From Acidobacteriaceae bacterium (GTDB lineage: Bacteria > Acidobacteriota > Terriglobia > Terriglobales > Acidobacteriaceae), in NCBI GenBank assembly GCA_003134655.1, contig PLBY01000068.1, forward strand, positions 186,001-250,000: 64,000 bases of DNA. The letters run 5' to 3'. A program made the translations under genes and the position numbers. The notes beneath the pieces are model-generated. The model saw nothing but the letters and a program-made list of their open reading frames with translations, had not been told where the DNA came from and ran no database searches. Below, piece after piece: positions 45,488 through 54,467 of the stretch; within the stretch, counting starts at the first letter, position 1; every line of letters starts with the position of its first letter.

Positions 45488-48400
45488 TCAGTCTCCCGTG
45501 CCGGAAGACATGCGTTCCGACTTCAGTCCGCGCAGAAGCAGGCGCACCAGCATGCCGTCGAAGCCCGTTCCACTCATTTTGGAAAGTTCCTCGAGCGCTT
45601 GCTCGGGTGTCCGCGCCGCCGCAAACGACTGCTCGGTGACCATGTTGGCATACGCATCGGTGAGCGCGATAATGCGTGCCCAGAGCGGGATCTCTTCGCC
45701 CCGCAACCCGTCGGGATAGCCCGAGCCGTCGAAGCGCTGATGATGATGTTCGATCGCCTCCCGCATCATTTGGGAGTGTGGGATCGTGCCCACGATCTCC
45801 GCTCCCACGTGAGCGTGCATTTTCACTTGCTGGAATTCGTCTTCGCCCATCGGTCCTGGCTTATTGAGGACGCGCTCGGGAATGAAAATCTTGCCCACGT
45901 CATGCACACGGGCGGCATACACCAGGTCGGCCGTCTCCTCGGAAGACAGGCCCAGGGCGCGGGCAATCACTTCCGTATAGCGCGCCACCAGATCGCCGTG
46001 ACCCGCGCTCTGCATCTCGCGCGATTCGGCCGCGCGGCTCAGAGATTCGATGGCCTCCTTCAGCAGGGGTGCGTTGGTCCCTTCATCCCCGCTGCAGAGT
46101 TTGAATAGGGTTGAGGTCAGCTCCTCGAGATGTTCGGGTCCGGAATTCTCACGCTGCAGGAAGCCCTCGATATACGCCGAGATCTGCTGGCGCTGCCGGG
46201 CAAAGTCCTGGCCCTCGACAAACTCTTGTGCTGTTGAAACTGAGTTCCCGCCCGAGCGCTTGGAAACGTACATGCCAGCGTCGGCCACGCGGATGATGTC
46301 CTCGATGGAGAACCCGTGCATAGGGAAACTAGCAACGCCGAAGCTGCCGGTGATGTGGTGTTCGCTCAGCATGGGATCGGTGGCCAGCCACTGGCGCAGG
46401 CGCTCGGCCAGCACCTGAGCCTGTTCGGCGCCGGTCTCGGGCATCAGTACGATGAACTCGTCGCCGCCGTAGCGGGCCACCACGTTCGATTGCCGGGACT
46501 TCTGTTCCAGCAGCCGGCCCACACGCGCCAGCACCAGATCGCCCTCGAAGTGGCCCATCGTGTCGTTGACCTCTTTGAATTTGTCGAGATCGATGAGCAC
46601 CACGGAGAACGGGCGCCCGGAACGCGAAGCGCGTTTCCACTCCGCCGACAGGGCTTCCCAGAAAAAGCGGCGGGTCTTGATGCCGGTTAGACCATCGGTG
46701 ATGGATTGCTGCTGCAGTTTCTGGAAGACGAAAGCATTGTGCAGCGCGGTGGCCAGCAAGTCGGCGAGCGTATTGAGAATCAGAACATCCTGCGGCGAGA
46801 ATGCATTCTCACTGCGGCTTTCAATATTCAGCACGCCCAGCAGAGATTCACCGTATGTAATCGGAATGCAGAGCACGGCGCGCGAGTCCGGAAGAATTCC
46901 TGTCAGATTGCCGGGCAGCGCATTCTGTACGAGGGCCCTTTCCCCGGTGCGGGCGACGCGGCCCAGAATGCCGGTTCCCAGCGGGATACGCTTACCCATG
47001 GCGTGTGCCGTGGCGCCGGCCTCAGCCTTGATCTCGATCTCTTTGGTTCCGTAATCGAGCAGGCCGATGCCGATGTGATCGAAGCTGAAGTTCTTTTGAA
47101 TCTCGCCCACGATTTGGCCCAGCATGTGCACCGGATCGTCGCTGGAGATCGCCGTCCGGGAAACGTTGTTGAGGAAGGCAAGTTGCCGGGAACGGCGCTG
47201 CTCTTCGGCGAACAGGCGGGCATTCTCCACAGCGACCGAAACTTGTCCGGCGGCCGTCACGAGCACATCAAGATCGCGCTGTTCGAAGACGAATTCCCGG
47301 TCCGGGTTCATGGCGACCATGATTCCCGATGCCCTGTTGCCCACCTTGTCGCCCAGGAAGATGGGCGCGGCGATGAGGCATCTAGCTGGACGCTGCGGAA
47401 CGTGCGCGATGCCCAGACTCTTGCGCGTGTTTTCCAGATCGGAGCGGATGAGGAGCGGTTCGCCCGTGCGGATGACGTACTCGGTGAAGGCATTCCGCAG
47501 TTCCCGAGTGCGCTTAGACAGAACGCGACTGTCTCGGATCTCCAGTTCGAAGCGGATCTGTTCGCCTTCCTGGAACGCGATGTAGAAGTGGCTGGTATCG
47601 AAGATCTGCCCCAGTTCAATCTGGATGGTGCGAAGGATTTCGTCCTGATCGAGGCGGGAACTGATCGCCTTTCCAATCTCCGTCAGCAGTTCGTACTCTT
47701 TCGTCCGGCGATGGGCATCGTGACTGACCACATAGTTTTCGAGCGTCAGGCCCAATTGCAGAGCCAGACCCACCATGAGCCGCGGACCGGACGAACCGAA
47801 CGCCCTGCGTTCGGCATGGGGAAACAGGATCACACCGAAATTGTGTTCCCGCGTCTGCAGGTTGACGGCAGTCAGATTGCGGACTTCCGCTTCCGTAAGA
47901 ATCCGCTTGAATTCCGCGAAGGTTCCCATCGGCGCTACGGGCAGGGGTTCGGTCATCCCCGCCAGGTCCTGCGCCGTAAAGACTCCGCTCTGCCGGTACG
48001 CCAGTTCGCAAACGTAATCGCCGGCCCCACTCTTTTCCAGCGCTTCGAGGAATCCCGGGGAGAATCCCTGTTGCACCGAAGGCAAGAGACCGCGCCAGCG
48101 TTCGGTGATCACAATCGCGGCGCGGTCCATGGGTAAAGCGCTGCGCAAGCGCTCCAGTGCGGCCAGCATGTTGGGCACCAGGTCCTCGGCGAATAGCAGG
48201 CGGCGCGGATCCACGCCCAGGGTCGACAGAGCCAGCGTATTTTCCTGCACCGCGTTGCGCTGGTTTTCAAACAGCACCATCACCATGGCGATGCCCAGCA
48301 GCATCTGCGGCACCGGACCAAACAGGCGGCTGGCGTTGCCAAACATTTGCATCCACGGATGCTGCAGTTGTCCCACGCCCATCAGCGCCGCCCACAGGGC

Positions 48401-48880
48401 GAGCGAGATGGCGAGCACCTGGAAGGCCAGCGATCCGCGCTTGTGGCCGTTCAAGTAAAAGACGGCGGAGCAATAGAGCAAGATGGCAGCCAGACCGATG
48501 CCGAGCCGTATTGTCGGCTGGGCATCCGGTCGAAAAATGCCGTTCAGCATGTGTCCGCGAAGCGTCAGGCTGGCGAGCGTGACCCCGGCAGTCCCAACGG
48601 CAGCGTCATACCAGCGGAAACGATAGGAGGCGCGCATGAGGCGCGTTGAAACGAATATGCACAGCGCCATCGCGACCAGGAAAAGTTCGCCGACAAAGAA
48701 TGCAAACGCAGACGACGGAAAGGTATCAAGCACGTAGTGCAGCGAGTAGAACGCCCAAGCCCATTTCCACGCCCGAAAGTATTGCTGCCGGCTCTGTTCG
48801 TGCAGATAGGTAAAGACGAGGAACAGCAGAACCGAGACGAATCCCGGGATCAAGACGGTCGTGATGATCACACTGTTCAT
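45488..48880 (-). CDS. membrane GAF-GGDEF-HD-GYP c-di-GMP protein
   Basis: 1130 residues from ATG 48880; the open frame extends 31 codons further but this Met begins a clean membrane helix. Residues about 1-240 hold six to eight membrane helices. Several GAF-type regions follow (about 250-690). The diguanylate cyclase domain has intact RYGGDEF (GGDEF 805-809). The C-terminal HD-GYP domain has HDVGK (His993-Asp994) and GYP at 1054-1056. Both enzymatic cores look active, so it may make and hydrolyse c-di-GMP in response to GAF ligands or membrane signals. No RxxD product-inhibition site was seen five residues before GGDEF. Confidence 0.9.
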   Translation of the reverse strand: MNSVIITTVLIPGFVSVLLFLVFTYLHEQSRQQYFRAWKWAWAFYSLHYVLDTFPSSAFAFFVGELFLVAMALCIFVSTRLMRASYRFRWYDAAVGTAGVTLASLTLRGHMLNGIFRPDAQPTIRLGIGLAAILLYCSAVFYLNGHKRGSLAFQVLAISLALWAALMGVGQLQHPWMQMFGNASRLFGPVPQMLLGIAMVMVLFENQRNAVQENTLALSTLGVDPRRLLFAEDLVPNMLAALERLRSALPMDRAAIVITERWRGLLPSVQQGFSPGFLEALEKSGAGDYVCELAYRQSGVFTAQDLAGMTEPLPVAPMGTFAEFKRILTEAEVRNLTAVNLQTREHNFGVILFPHAERRAFGSSGPRLMVGLALQLGLTLENYVVSHDAHRRTKEYELLTEIGKAISSRLDQDEILRTIQIELGQIFDTSHFYIAFQEGEQIRFELEIRDSRVLSKRTRELRNAFTEYVIRTGEPLLIRSDLENTRKSLGIAHVPQRPARCLIAAPIFLGDKVGNRASGIMVAMNPDREFVFEQRDLDVLVTAAGQVSVAVENARLFAEEQRRSRQLAFLNNVSRTAISSDDPVHMLGQIVGEIQKNFSFDHIGIGLLDYGTKEIEIKAEAGATAHAMGKRIPLGTGILGRVARTGERALVQNALPGNLTGILPDSRAVLCIPITYGESLLGVLNIESRSENAFSPQDVLILNTLADLLATALHNAFVFQKLQQQSITDGLTGIKTRRFFWEALSAEWKRASRSGRPFSVVLIDLDKFKEVNDTMGHFEGDLVLARVGRLLEQKSRQSNVVARYGGDEFIVLMPETGAEQAQVLAERLRQWLATDPMLSEHHITGSFGVASFPMHGFSIEDIIRVADAGMYVSKRSGGNSVSTAQEFVEGQDFARQRQQISAYIEGFLQRENSGPEHLEELTSTLFKLCSGDEGTNAPLLKEAIESLSRAAESREMQSAGHGDLVARYTEVIARALGLSSEETADLVYAARVHDVGKIFIPERVLNKPGPMGEDEFQQVKMHAHVGAEIVGTIPHSQMMREAIEHHHQRFDGSGYPDGLRGEEIPLWARIIALTDAYANMVTEQSFAAARTPEQALEELSKMSGTGFDGMLVRLLLRGLKSERMSSGTGD

Positions 48881-49190
48881 AGGCTCGGAGAAGACACCTC
48901 TGGCCAAGCGTACTGGCTCAGTTTCGGGGGGAAACAGTGATCTAATGTTTTCATATCGGGCATCCGAACACAACAGGTTTTAAGTACACTGTCCCCCTTC
49001 GATATCGATTTAGAATCAAAGGGTTGCACACAAAATCGTTATGGCGCTCCGGCTTGACCGATGCTTTTGGCTGCCCGTACCATCGGAAGTCGACCAATCC
49101 AACGTTTGACGGTCGTGTTAGTTGCGGCAGAAATCTTTCGCGCGGGACCGGTAGTTGCTGGATGCGGCTTTGTAAACCGACCTCGAACTT
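48881..49190. other. 310-base divergent intergenic region
   Basis: Between the c-di-GMP protein and gltX, which are divergent. It must contain both promoters. I see no confident ORF, RNA gene or strong hairpin. A weak TTGACC at about 49054 is the only -35-like match noticed. Confidence 0.4.
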
Positions 49191-50678
49191 ATGTCCGAAT
49201 CTTTGAATTCATCTTCGCTCCACAAGCCGCGAGTGCGTTTTGCGCCCTCGCCCACCGGGTTTCTCCACGTGGGCAGCGCCCGCACGTTCATCTTCAACTG
49301 GCTCTACGCACGCCGGAACAACGGAACGATGATTCTGCGGCTCGACGATACCGATGTCGAACGCAATACAGATGCCTCGGTCAATTCGATTTTCGAAGGA
49401 TTGAAGTGGCTCGGCCTGAGTTGGGACGAAGAATATAAGCAGTCCGAGCGCGGAGATCTGCACCGGCAGATGGCAGAGACCATCCTTCAGAAAGGGCTTG
49501 CCTACCGCGATTTCACGCCCGCGCACACGGGTGACAGCGAACGCTCGGGAGCGCAGGGAACGTGGCTGTGCAATCCGGGGATGCGCGAACTTTCGCCCGC
49601 AGAAAGCGATCGCCGCGCCGCCGCAGGGGAGCCGTTTGCCGTGCGCTTTCGCGTGCCGCGCGAAGGCGGGGTCGTGCGCTTCACCGACGCGGTGTATGGC
49701 GAGCAGATGAAAGCCGGAGCCGACATCGAGGACTTCGCGTTGTTACGTTCCGACGGCATGCCGACTTATCATCTGGCGTCGTGCGCCGATGATGCCGACT
49801 TGCGCATCAGCCACATCATTCGCGGCCAGGATCATCTATCGAACACCTACAAGCACGTCCTGATCTTCGAAGCTGCCGGTTTCACGCCTCCGCAGTTCGC
49901 GCACTTGCCGCTGCTGGTCGCGCCGGACGGGGCCAAACTTTCAAAGCGCAAGCACGGGCCGGTAGTGAGTGTCACCACCTACCGCGACGCAGGGTTTTTG
50001 CCCGAGGCGTTCATCAATTTCCTGTGCCTGCTGGGCTGGTCGCCGAAAAACGACCGCGAGCAGATGAGCCGGCAGGAACTAATCGACGCATTCTCGCTCG
50101 AAGGTATTAATCGCGCCAACGCAGTGGTGAACTTCAAAGAGCCGGCTACAACACCCGAGGAGACTTTCGATCCCAAGGCGGTATGGCTCAACGCGGAGCA
50201 CATCCGCAGCCTGGCCATCGAGGAACTGAGCCAGCGCCTGCTCCCGATCGCGCAAGAAGCGGGACTCAACATCACGCCGGAAAAGATGCTGCGTATCACG
50301 CCGCTGATCCGCGAGCGTATCAAACTGCTACGCGACGTGCTCACCGCCGCCGACTTCTTCTTCGTCGATCAGTTGCCCCCGTACGATCCTGCTGAACTCG
50401 TCCCGCAAAAGGGAGACTTGGCAATGGCGCAGAAGGTGCTGAGGCGTGCGAAGGAAGTGCTGTCGAATGTCGAATTCAAGCACGACCCGCTGGATCAATC
50501 TCTGCGCGCGGCTGCCCAGGAGCTCGGCATCAAGGCTGGGCAGATGTTCCAGCCGATCCGCGTAGCCGTTTGCGGGCGGAAGAATGCTCCGCCGCTGTTT
50601 GAGACGCTGGAAGTTCTAGGGCGGGAAACGACGTTGGCCCGGATCGAGCAGGCGACAGTGAAAACGCTGAGGGCATAA
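49191..50678 (+). CDS. gltX: glutamyl-tRNA synthetase
   Basis: 495 residues, class [24 protein letters not shown] carries the HIGH-equivalent (HVGS), and [12 protein letters not shown] is the KMSKS-equivalent loop. The length and C-terminal anticodon-binding region are normal. It charges tRNA-Glu. Because glnS is also in this window, tRNA-Gln is probably charged directly. No clear ribosome site precedes ATG 49191. Two hairpins follow it. Confidence 0.96.
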   Translation: MSESLNSSSLHKPRVRFAPSPTGFLHVGSARTFIFNWLYARRNNGTMILRLDDTDVERNTDASVNSIFEGLKWLGLSWDEEYKQSERGDLHRQMAETILQKGLAYRDFTPAHTGDSERSGAQGTWLCNPGMRELSPAESDRRAAAGEPFAVRFRVPREGGVVRFTDAVYGEQMKAGADIEDFALLRSDGMPTYHLASCADDADLRISHIIRGQDHLSNTYKHVLIFEAAGFTPPQFAHLPLLVAPDGAKLSKRKHGPVVSVTTYRDAGFLPEAFINFLCLLGWSPKNDREQMSRQELIDAFSLEGINRANAVVNFKEPATTPEETFDPKAVWLNAEHIRSLAIEELSQRLLPIAQEAGLNITPEKMLRITPLIRERIKLLRDVLTAADFFFVDQLPPYDPAELVPQKGDLAMAQKVLRRAKEVLSNVEFKHDPLDQSLRAAAQELGIKAGQMFQPIRVAVCGRKNAPPLFETLEVLGRETTLARIEQATVKTLRA

Positions 50679-50693
50679 TCCAGAAAGTCAAAA

Positions 50694-50717
50694 CCCCGAA
50701 CCGTTTCCAGTTCGGGG
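50694..50717 (+). terminator. hairpin after gltX (terminator without T-tract)
   Basis: CCCCGAAC (50694-50701) pairs exactly with GTTCGGGG (50710-50717) around an 8-base loop, 16 bases after the gltX stop. It is not followed by Ts, so termination strength is doubtful. Confidence 0.5.
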
Positions 50718-50782
50718 CCGTCAACCTGTCCAGTTAACGTTCCGATTATCTGAAACCCAGCGGTCGAAATCAATATTACTTT

Positions 50783-50812
50783 GGGAGAGCCTGCCTGCCC
50801 ACAGGCTCTCCC
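50783..50812. repeat. 11-bp stem-loop downstream of gltX
   Basis: GGGAGAGCCTG (50783-50793) and its exact complement CAGGCTCTCCC (50802-50812) enclose an 8-base loop. No T-tract follows on either strand. Possibly an mRNA-end or repeat element. The adh gene begins 124 bases later. Confidence 0.55.
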
Positions 50813-50936
50813 GCCAGCTTCGCTACCAACAATTCTGAATTTTGCGTCCGCGTGACCCTTTTCCCCATCTCTATGCTTTGCGCTAACGACCTTTCCGTAT
50901 TCAACTTTGTATTCAACCCCAGCGAGGATATCCGTT

Positions 50937-51944
50937 ATGAAAGCAGTGCAAATCAGCAAGCCAGGTGGAAATTTCGAAGTAGTCGAGCGTCCCATTCCTG
51001 AGCCGGGCCGCGGCCAGGTGCGTATCAAAGTCGAGGCCTGCGGCATCTGCCACAGCGATGCTCTAGTCAAAGAAGGACACTGGCCGGGAATTCAGTATCC
51101 GCGGGTGCCGGGCCACGAAATCGCCGGCCGTGTCGACGCGGTCGGAGCCGACGTAACTTTGTGGAAGGCCGGCCAGCGAGTTGGCGTCGGATGGCATGGC
51201 GGCCACTGCTTCCAGTGCGATCCCTGCCGCCGCGGTGACTTCATCAACTGCAAATTCGAAAAGATCACCGCCATCCACTTCGATGGCGGCTATGCCGAAT
51301 ACATGGTCGCTCCGGCCGAAGCGGTTGCACTCATGCCCGATGACCTACCTGCCGACGAAGCGGCTCCGCTGATGTGCGCGGGCATCACGGTATTCAACGC
51401 ATTGCGCAACTCGGGAGCGCGCGGCGGCGATCTGGTCGCGGTGCAGGGCATCGGCGGCCTGGGACATCTTGGCATTCAGTACGCCCGCCAGATCGGTTTT
51501 CGCACCGTCGCGATCGGCCGTGGTGGCGACAAGCAAGTTCTGGCCAAGAAACTCGGCGCTCATGAGTACATCGACACCAGCGCCGGAGACCCAGCGGCGG
51601 CTCTGCAGAAATTGGGCGGCGCCCACGTGGTTCTGGCGACCGCCCCTGATTCAAAATCCATGTCGGCGCTGGTGAACGGACTAGGACCGAACGGAACGCT
51701 GATCGTGGTCGGCGCCGGAATGGAATCTCTGAATGTCACCCCGCTGCAACTCATCGGTGGGAGCAAATCGGTCCGCGGCTGGGCCTCGGGCACGGCCAGA
51801 GACTCGCAGGACACGTTGGAGTTCAGCGTGGTCAGCGGGGTTCGCCCTATGATCGAACGCTACCCTCTGGAGAAAGCAGCCGAAGCCTACCAGCAAATGA
51901 TCAGCGGGAAAGCGAGATTCCGGGTGGTCTTGACGATGCGCTAG
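50937..51944 (+). CDS. zinc-dependent alcohol dehydrogenase (MDR family)
   Basis: 335 residues from ATG 50937, with GAGGA eight bases upstream (the frame also opens at 50907). Catalytic zinc ligands Cys38 (CGICHSD) and His60 (PGHE). Structural zinc cysteines in HCFQCDPCRRGDFINC. NAD-binding QGIGGLGHLGIQYARQIG. Oxidises alcohols or reduces aldehydes in the cytoplasm. Substrate unassigned. It stands alone between hairpins and the REPIN-RAYT region. Confidence 0.92.
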   Translation: MKAVQISKPGGNFEVVERPIPEPGRGQVRIKVEACGICHSDALVKEGHWPGIQYPRVPGHEIAGRVDAVGADVTLWKAGQRVGVGWHGGHCFQCDPCRRGDFINCKFEKITAIHFDGGYAEYMVAPAEAVALMPDDLPADEAAPLMCAGITVFNALRNSGARGGDLVAVQGIGGLGHLGIQYARQIGFRTVAIGRGGDKQVLAKKLGAHEYIDTSAGDPAAALQKLGGAHVVLATAPDSKSMSALVNGLGPNGTLIVVGAGMESLNVTPLQLIGGSKSVRGWASGTARDSQDTLEFSVVSGVRPMIERYPLEKAAEAYQQMISGKARFRVVLTMR

Positions 51945-51961
51945 CGGCGGCGAAAAATCCT

Positions 51962-52057
51962 GGAGCCCCGGACGCCCTCGTCCGGGGAGCAGCGCCACAA
52001 ATTTGTCCCCGCAGGAATCGTGCCGCTGTCCGGGCGGACGAGGGCGTCCGCTGCTCC
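51962..52057. repeat. REPIN-like repeat, left copy
   Basis: A ~96-base unit made of two inverted REP hairpins. The left one is CCCCGGACG/CGTCCGGGG around CCCT (51966-51987). The right one is CGGACG/CGTCCG around AGGG. They are joined by a ~30-base spacer containing CACAAATTTGTCCCCGCAGG. The same unit recurs at 52666-52758, and the two copies flank the RAYT gene. Confidence 0.85.
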
Positions 52058-52137
52058 ACTGTGCTGTTTTGGGAATGCGGGTGATTTTTGTGATGACTTT
52101 GCTTTCAGAATTCCGACCTGCGTGACAAACTGGCGCC

Positions 52138-52644
52138 GTGCAATTCTATCGACGCAATTTGCCGCACATGCAGCGTGATGGAACGCCGCACTTCATCACG
52201 TTCAACACCAAGTTCCGACGCGAGTTGCCCGGCTGGGCTCGCGACATCGTCCTCGGCTGCTGCGTCCACGATCACGAAACTCGGTATCGTCTTCGAGTGG
52301 CGTTAGTCATGCCCGATCATGTTCATCTGATTCTCACGCCGCTGACAAACGAAACTCTGCGCGCCGTCGTTTCACTGGTCGAGATCATGCAGGCGATCAA
52401 GAGCGCGTCTTCGCACGCGATCCATCATCGCGTCGGAAGTAATGGCACCATCTGGCAGGAGGAGTCCTTCGATCGCATCGTCCGTTCTTCCGAGAGCTTG
52501 GACGCCAAGATCGCATACATCCTGCAAAACCCTGTGCGTAAGGGATTAGTCAACGACTGGCGCCAGTATCGATGGCTGTGGCGTTCGCCGGAGGAAAGTC
52601 CCTATGCCTCTCCGTCGGAAGCCGAGTTCCGCAACGCCCCCTAG
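52138..52644 (+). CDS. REP-associated tyrosine transposase (RAYT)
   Basis: 168 residues. GTG start at 52138. Y1-transposase signatures: HFITFNT, MPDHVHLIL (His61-Val-His63) and catalytic Tyr127 (YILQNPVRKGL), an IS200/IS605-related HUH endonuclease. Flanked by two REPIN copies ~81 bases before and ~22 bases after, the arrangement expected for a RAYT that maintains its REPs. Intact, with no frameshift. It probably acts on the surrounding REPINs rather than moving itself. Confidence 0.93.
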   Translation: MQFYRRNLPHMQRDGTPHFITFNTKFRRELPGWARDIVLGCCVHDHETRYRLRVALVMPDHVHLILTPLTNETLRAVVSLVEIMQAIKSASSHAIHHRVGSNGTIWQEESFDRIVRSSESLDAKIAYILQNPVRKGLVNDWRQYRWLWRSPEESPYASPSEAEFRNAP

Positions 52645-52665
52645 AGCCCGGACGCAAGGAATGTA

Positions 52666-52758
52666 GTCCCGGACGCCCTCGTCCGGGGAGCAACGCCACA
52701 AATTTGTCCCCGCAGGTATCGTGCCGCTGTCCGAGCGGACGAGGGCGTCCGCCGCTCC
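52666..52758. repeat. REPIN-like repeat, right copy
   Basis: Second copy of the 51962 element, same orientation: CCCGGACGCCCTCGTCCGGG hairpin, shared spacer with small substitutions (GGTATC instead of GGAATC), and a CGGACGAGGGCGTCCG hairpin ending near GCCGCTCC. Lies just before the radical-SAM gene promoter. Confidence 0.85.
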
Positions 52759-52775
52759 ATTTAACCTCTCCAATA

Positions 52776-52810
52776 TTGACATAAAGTACTCTGTATTATA
52801 AAGTACGCTC
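52776..52810 (+). promoter_or_regulatory. promoter and repeated motif of the radical-SAM gene
   Basis: TTGACA (52776-52781) is followed by TATAAA (52797-52802, 15-base spacing) or TAAAGT (52799-52804, 17-base spacing). Two copies of ATAAAGTAC (52781-52789 and 52798-52806) overlap these boxes, 17 bases apart. The start codon follows at 52811, so the transcript would have almost no leader. The repeats could be an operator. Confidence 0.55.
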
Positions 52811-54352
52811 ATGATCGCACCCGACGAGCCCTTCCTTCACGCCATCCCGAAGCGCTGGATCCCGCGCGAGATGACCATTGCACCTGTTCTCGATCACGCT
52901 GAGCCCCATGGATTCCTCGAGCGGCGCTACGCGCTCCTGATCAATCCCTTCTATCCGAAGGACGCGAATGCCAGCTTCGGCAAGCACGTCCTCACGCCGA
53001 CGCTGGCTTTGTCGAGCTTTGCCGCGACCACGCCCGCACGCTGGCGCGTCGAATACTGGGACGAAAACCTCCTCGATGGGCGGCCGCCGTTCCAGCCGCT
53101 GCCTCATGTGGTCGGCATTACGGTCCATCTGACCTTCGCCCGCCGAGCCTTCGAACTTGCGGACTGGTATCGCGCTCGCGGATCGAAAGTGATTTTCGGC
53201 GGACTGCACGTACTCTCGTGTCCCGACGAATGCGCGCCCCACGCGGATGCCCTCGCATTAGGCGACGGCGTGCAACTCTGGCCCCGCATCTTGCGCGACA
53301 TTGAATGGAACAGCCTGCAACCTCGCTACGTCGCTACTTATGAGAATGACTACTGCGACGATCCCTCGCCGCGGCGGAGTATTCTTCCCCGCCGCAGCTT
53401 CCTGACCACCACTAGCCTGATCGCCACCCGCGGCTGCCACAACCGCTGCGGCTTCTGCTATCTTGCGACCGACGGGCTGCGCATGCCGTACCGCATGCGC
53501 CATCCCCAGCAGGTTGTCGACGAGTTCAAAGCCGACGACCAGCCCTATGCAGTCTTCATCGACAACAACCTCGGATCCCGCCGCGACTATCTCCACTCTC
53601 TCTGCGCTGCCCTGCGTCCGCTCAACAAAATCTGGAGCGCCGCCGTCACCATCGACGTCACCGACGATCCCAGCCTCATCCGCAACATGGCGCTGGCCGG
53701 ATGCACCGGCGTCTTCGTCGGCTTCGAGTCGCTCTCCGACGACAACCTCGCCGACTCGCACAAGAAGACGCCGAAGACCAGCGACTACGCGCGCCGCGTT
53801 CGCATTCTGCACGACTACGGCATTCAGGTGAACGGATCATTCGTCCTCGGCTTCGATCACGACCGCAAAGACGTCTTCGCCCGCACGGCGGAATGGATTG
53901 AAGAGAACCGCCTCGAGTGTTCCACCTTTCACATCCTCACGCCGTACCCCGCCACGCCGCTGTTCCGCCAGATGGAAGAGCAAGGCCGCATCCTGCACCG
54001 CGACTGGACCCGCTACGACACGGGCCACGCCGTCTTCCAGCCAAAGCACATGACTCCCGAAGAACTCGAGCAGGGCTACGCCTGGATCTACCAGCGCCTC
54101 TTCTCGCACGCGTCGATCTGGCGCCGCCGCCCCGAGGACTGGCAGGCAATCCCGCTGTATATCGCGATGTCGTATCTCTATAAACGCTCCAACCGCTTCT
54201 GGCACCTGCTGATCAAGCACCACCTCGTCAACCCAGTCTGGAAGCCGTTGGTCGAGATGACCCGCTGGCGGCAGGTCCATTACCGCCGGCGCCTCGCACA
54301 GCGAGAGATGGCGGTCGGCGCTCCCGGGCAGGTTGTTTCGGCCGGAGTTTGA
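52811..54352 (+). CDS. B12-binding-type radical SAM protein
   Basis: 513 residues. A Rossmann-like N-terminal half (about 95-160, VGITVHLTFARRAFELADWYRARG, FGGLHVLSCPDE) resembles the cobalamin-binding half of class B radical SAM enzymes. The SAM cluster is Cys209, Cys213, Cys216 (RGCHNRCGFCY). The barrel continues with IDNNLGSRRDYLHSLC and GFESLSDDNLADSHKKTP. Class members methylate or rearrange carbon skeletons of lipids and natural products. The substrate cannot be read from sequence. It has its own promoter and the RAYT region lies upstream. Start at 52811 gives a near-leaderless mRNA; Met21 is an alternative. Confidence 0.88.
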   Translation: MIAPDEPFLHAIPKRWIPREMTIAPVLDHAEPHGFLERRYALLINPFYPKDANASFGKHVLTPTLALSSFAATTPARWRVEYWDENLLDGRPPFQPLPHVVGITVHLTFARRAFELADWYRARGSKVIFGGLHVLSCPDECAPHADALALGDGVQLWPRILRDIEWNSLQPRYVATYENDYCDDPSPRRSILPRRSFLTTTSLIATRGCHNRCGFCYLATDGLRMPYRMRHPQQVVDEFKADDQPYAVFIDNNLGSRRDYLHSLCAALRPLNKIWSAAVTIDVTDDPSLIRNMALAGCTGVFVGFESLSDDNLADSHKKTPKTSDYARRVRILHDYGIQVNGSFVLGFDHDRKDVFARTAEWIEENRLECSTFHILTPYPATPLFRQMEEQGRILHRDWTRYDTGHAVFQPKHMTPEELEQGYAWIYQRLFSHASIWRRRPEDWQAIPLYIAMSYLYKRSNRFWHLLIKHHLVNPVWKPLVEMTRWRQVHYRRRLAQREMAVGAPGQVVSAGV

Positions 54353-54411
54353 ATCAGCCGTTCCCGAGCGATGAGGCCTTCTTGAACGCAGCCTTCAAGG
54401 AACAGTCATAG

Positions 54412-54441
54412 AAAAAGGGACACCCGCGAGGGGCGTCCCTT
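54412..54441 (-). terminator. intrinsic terminator of the alkaline-phosphatase-type gene
   Basis: AAGGGAC (54415-54421) pairs with GTCCCTT (54435-54441), extended by CCC/GGG after one mismatch, with a 5-base loop. On the minus strand a run of five Ts (54412-54416) follows, closing the gene that ends at 54468. Confidence 0.8.
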
Positions 54442-54467
54442 CTCCGTAGACCCGGCTGCCTGGCTGT

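Noticed and set aside
46706..48136. 476-codon plus-strand frame opposite the c-di-GMP gene
   Set aside because: High-GC shadow frame with no recognisable domain; the minus frame has intact GAF and GGDEF motifs.
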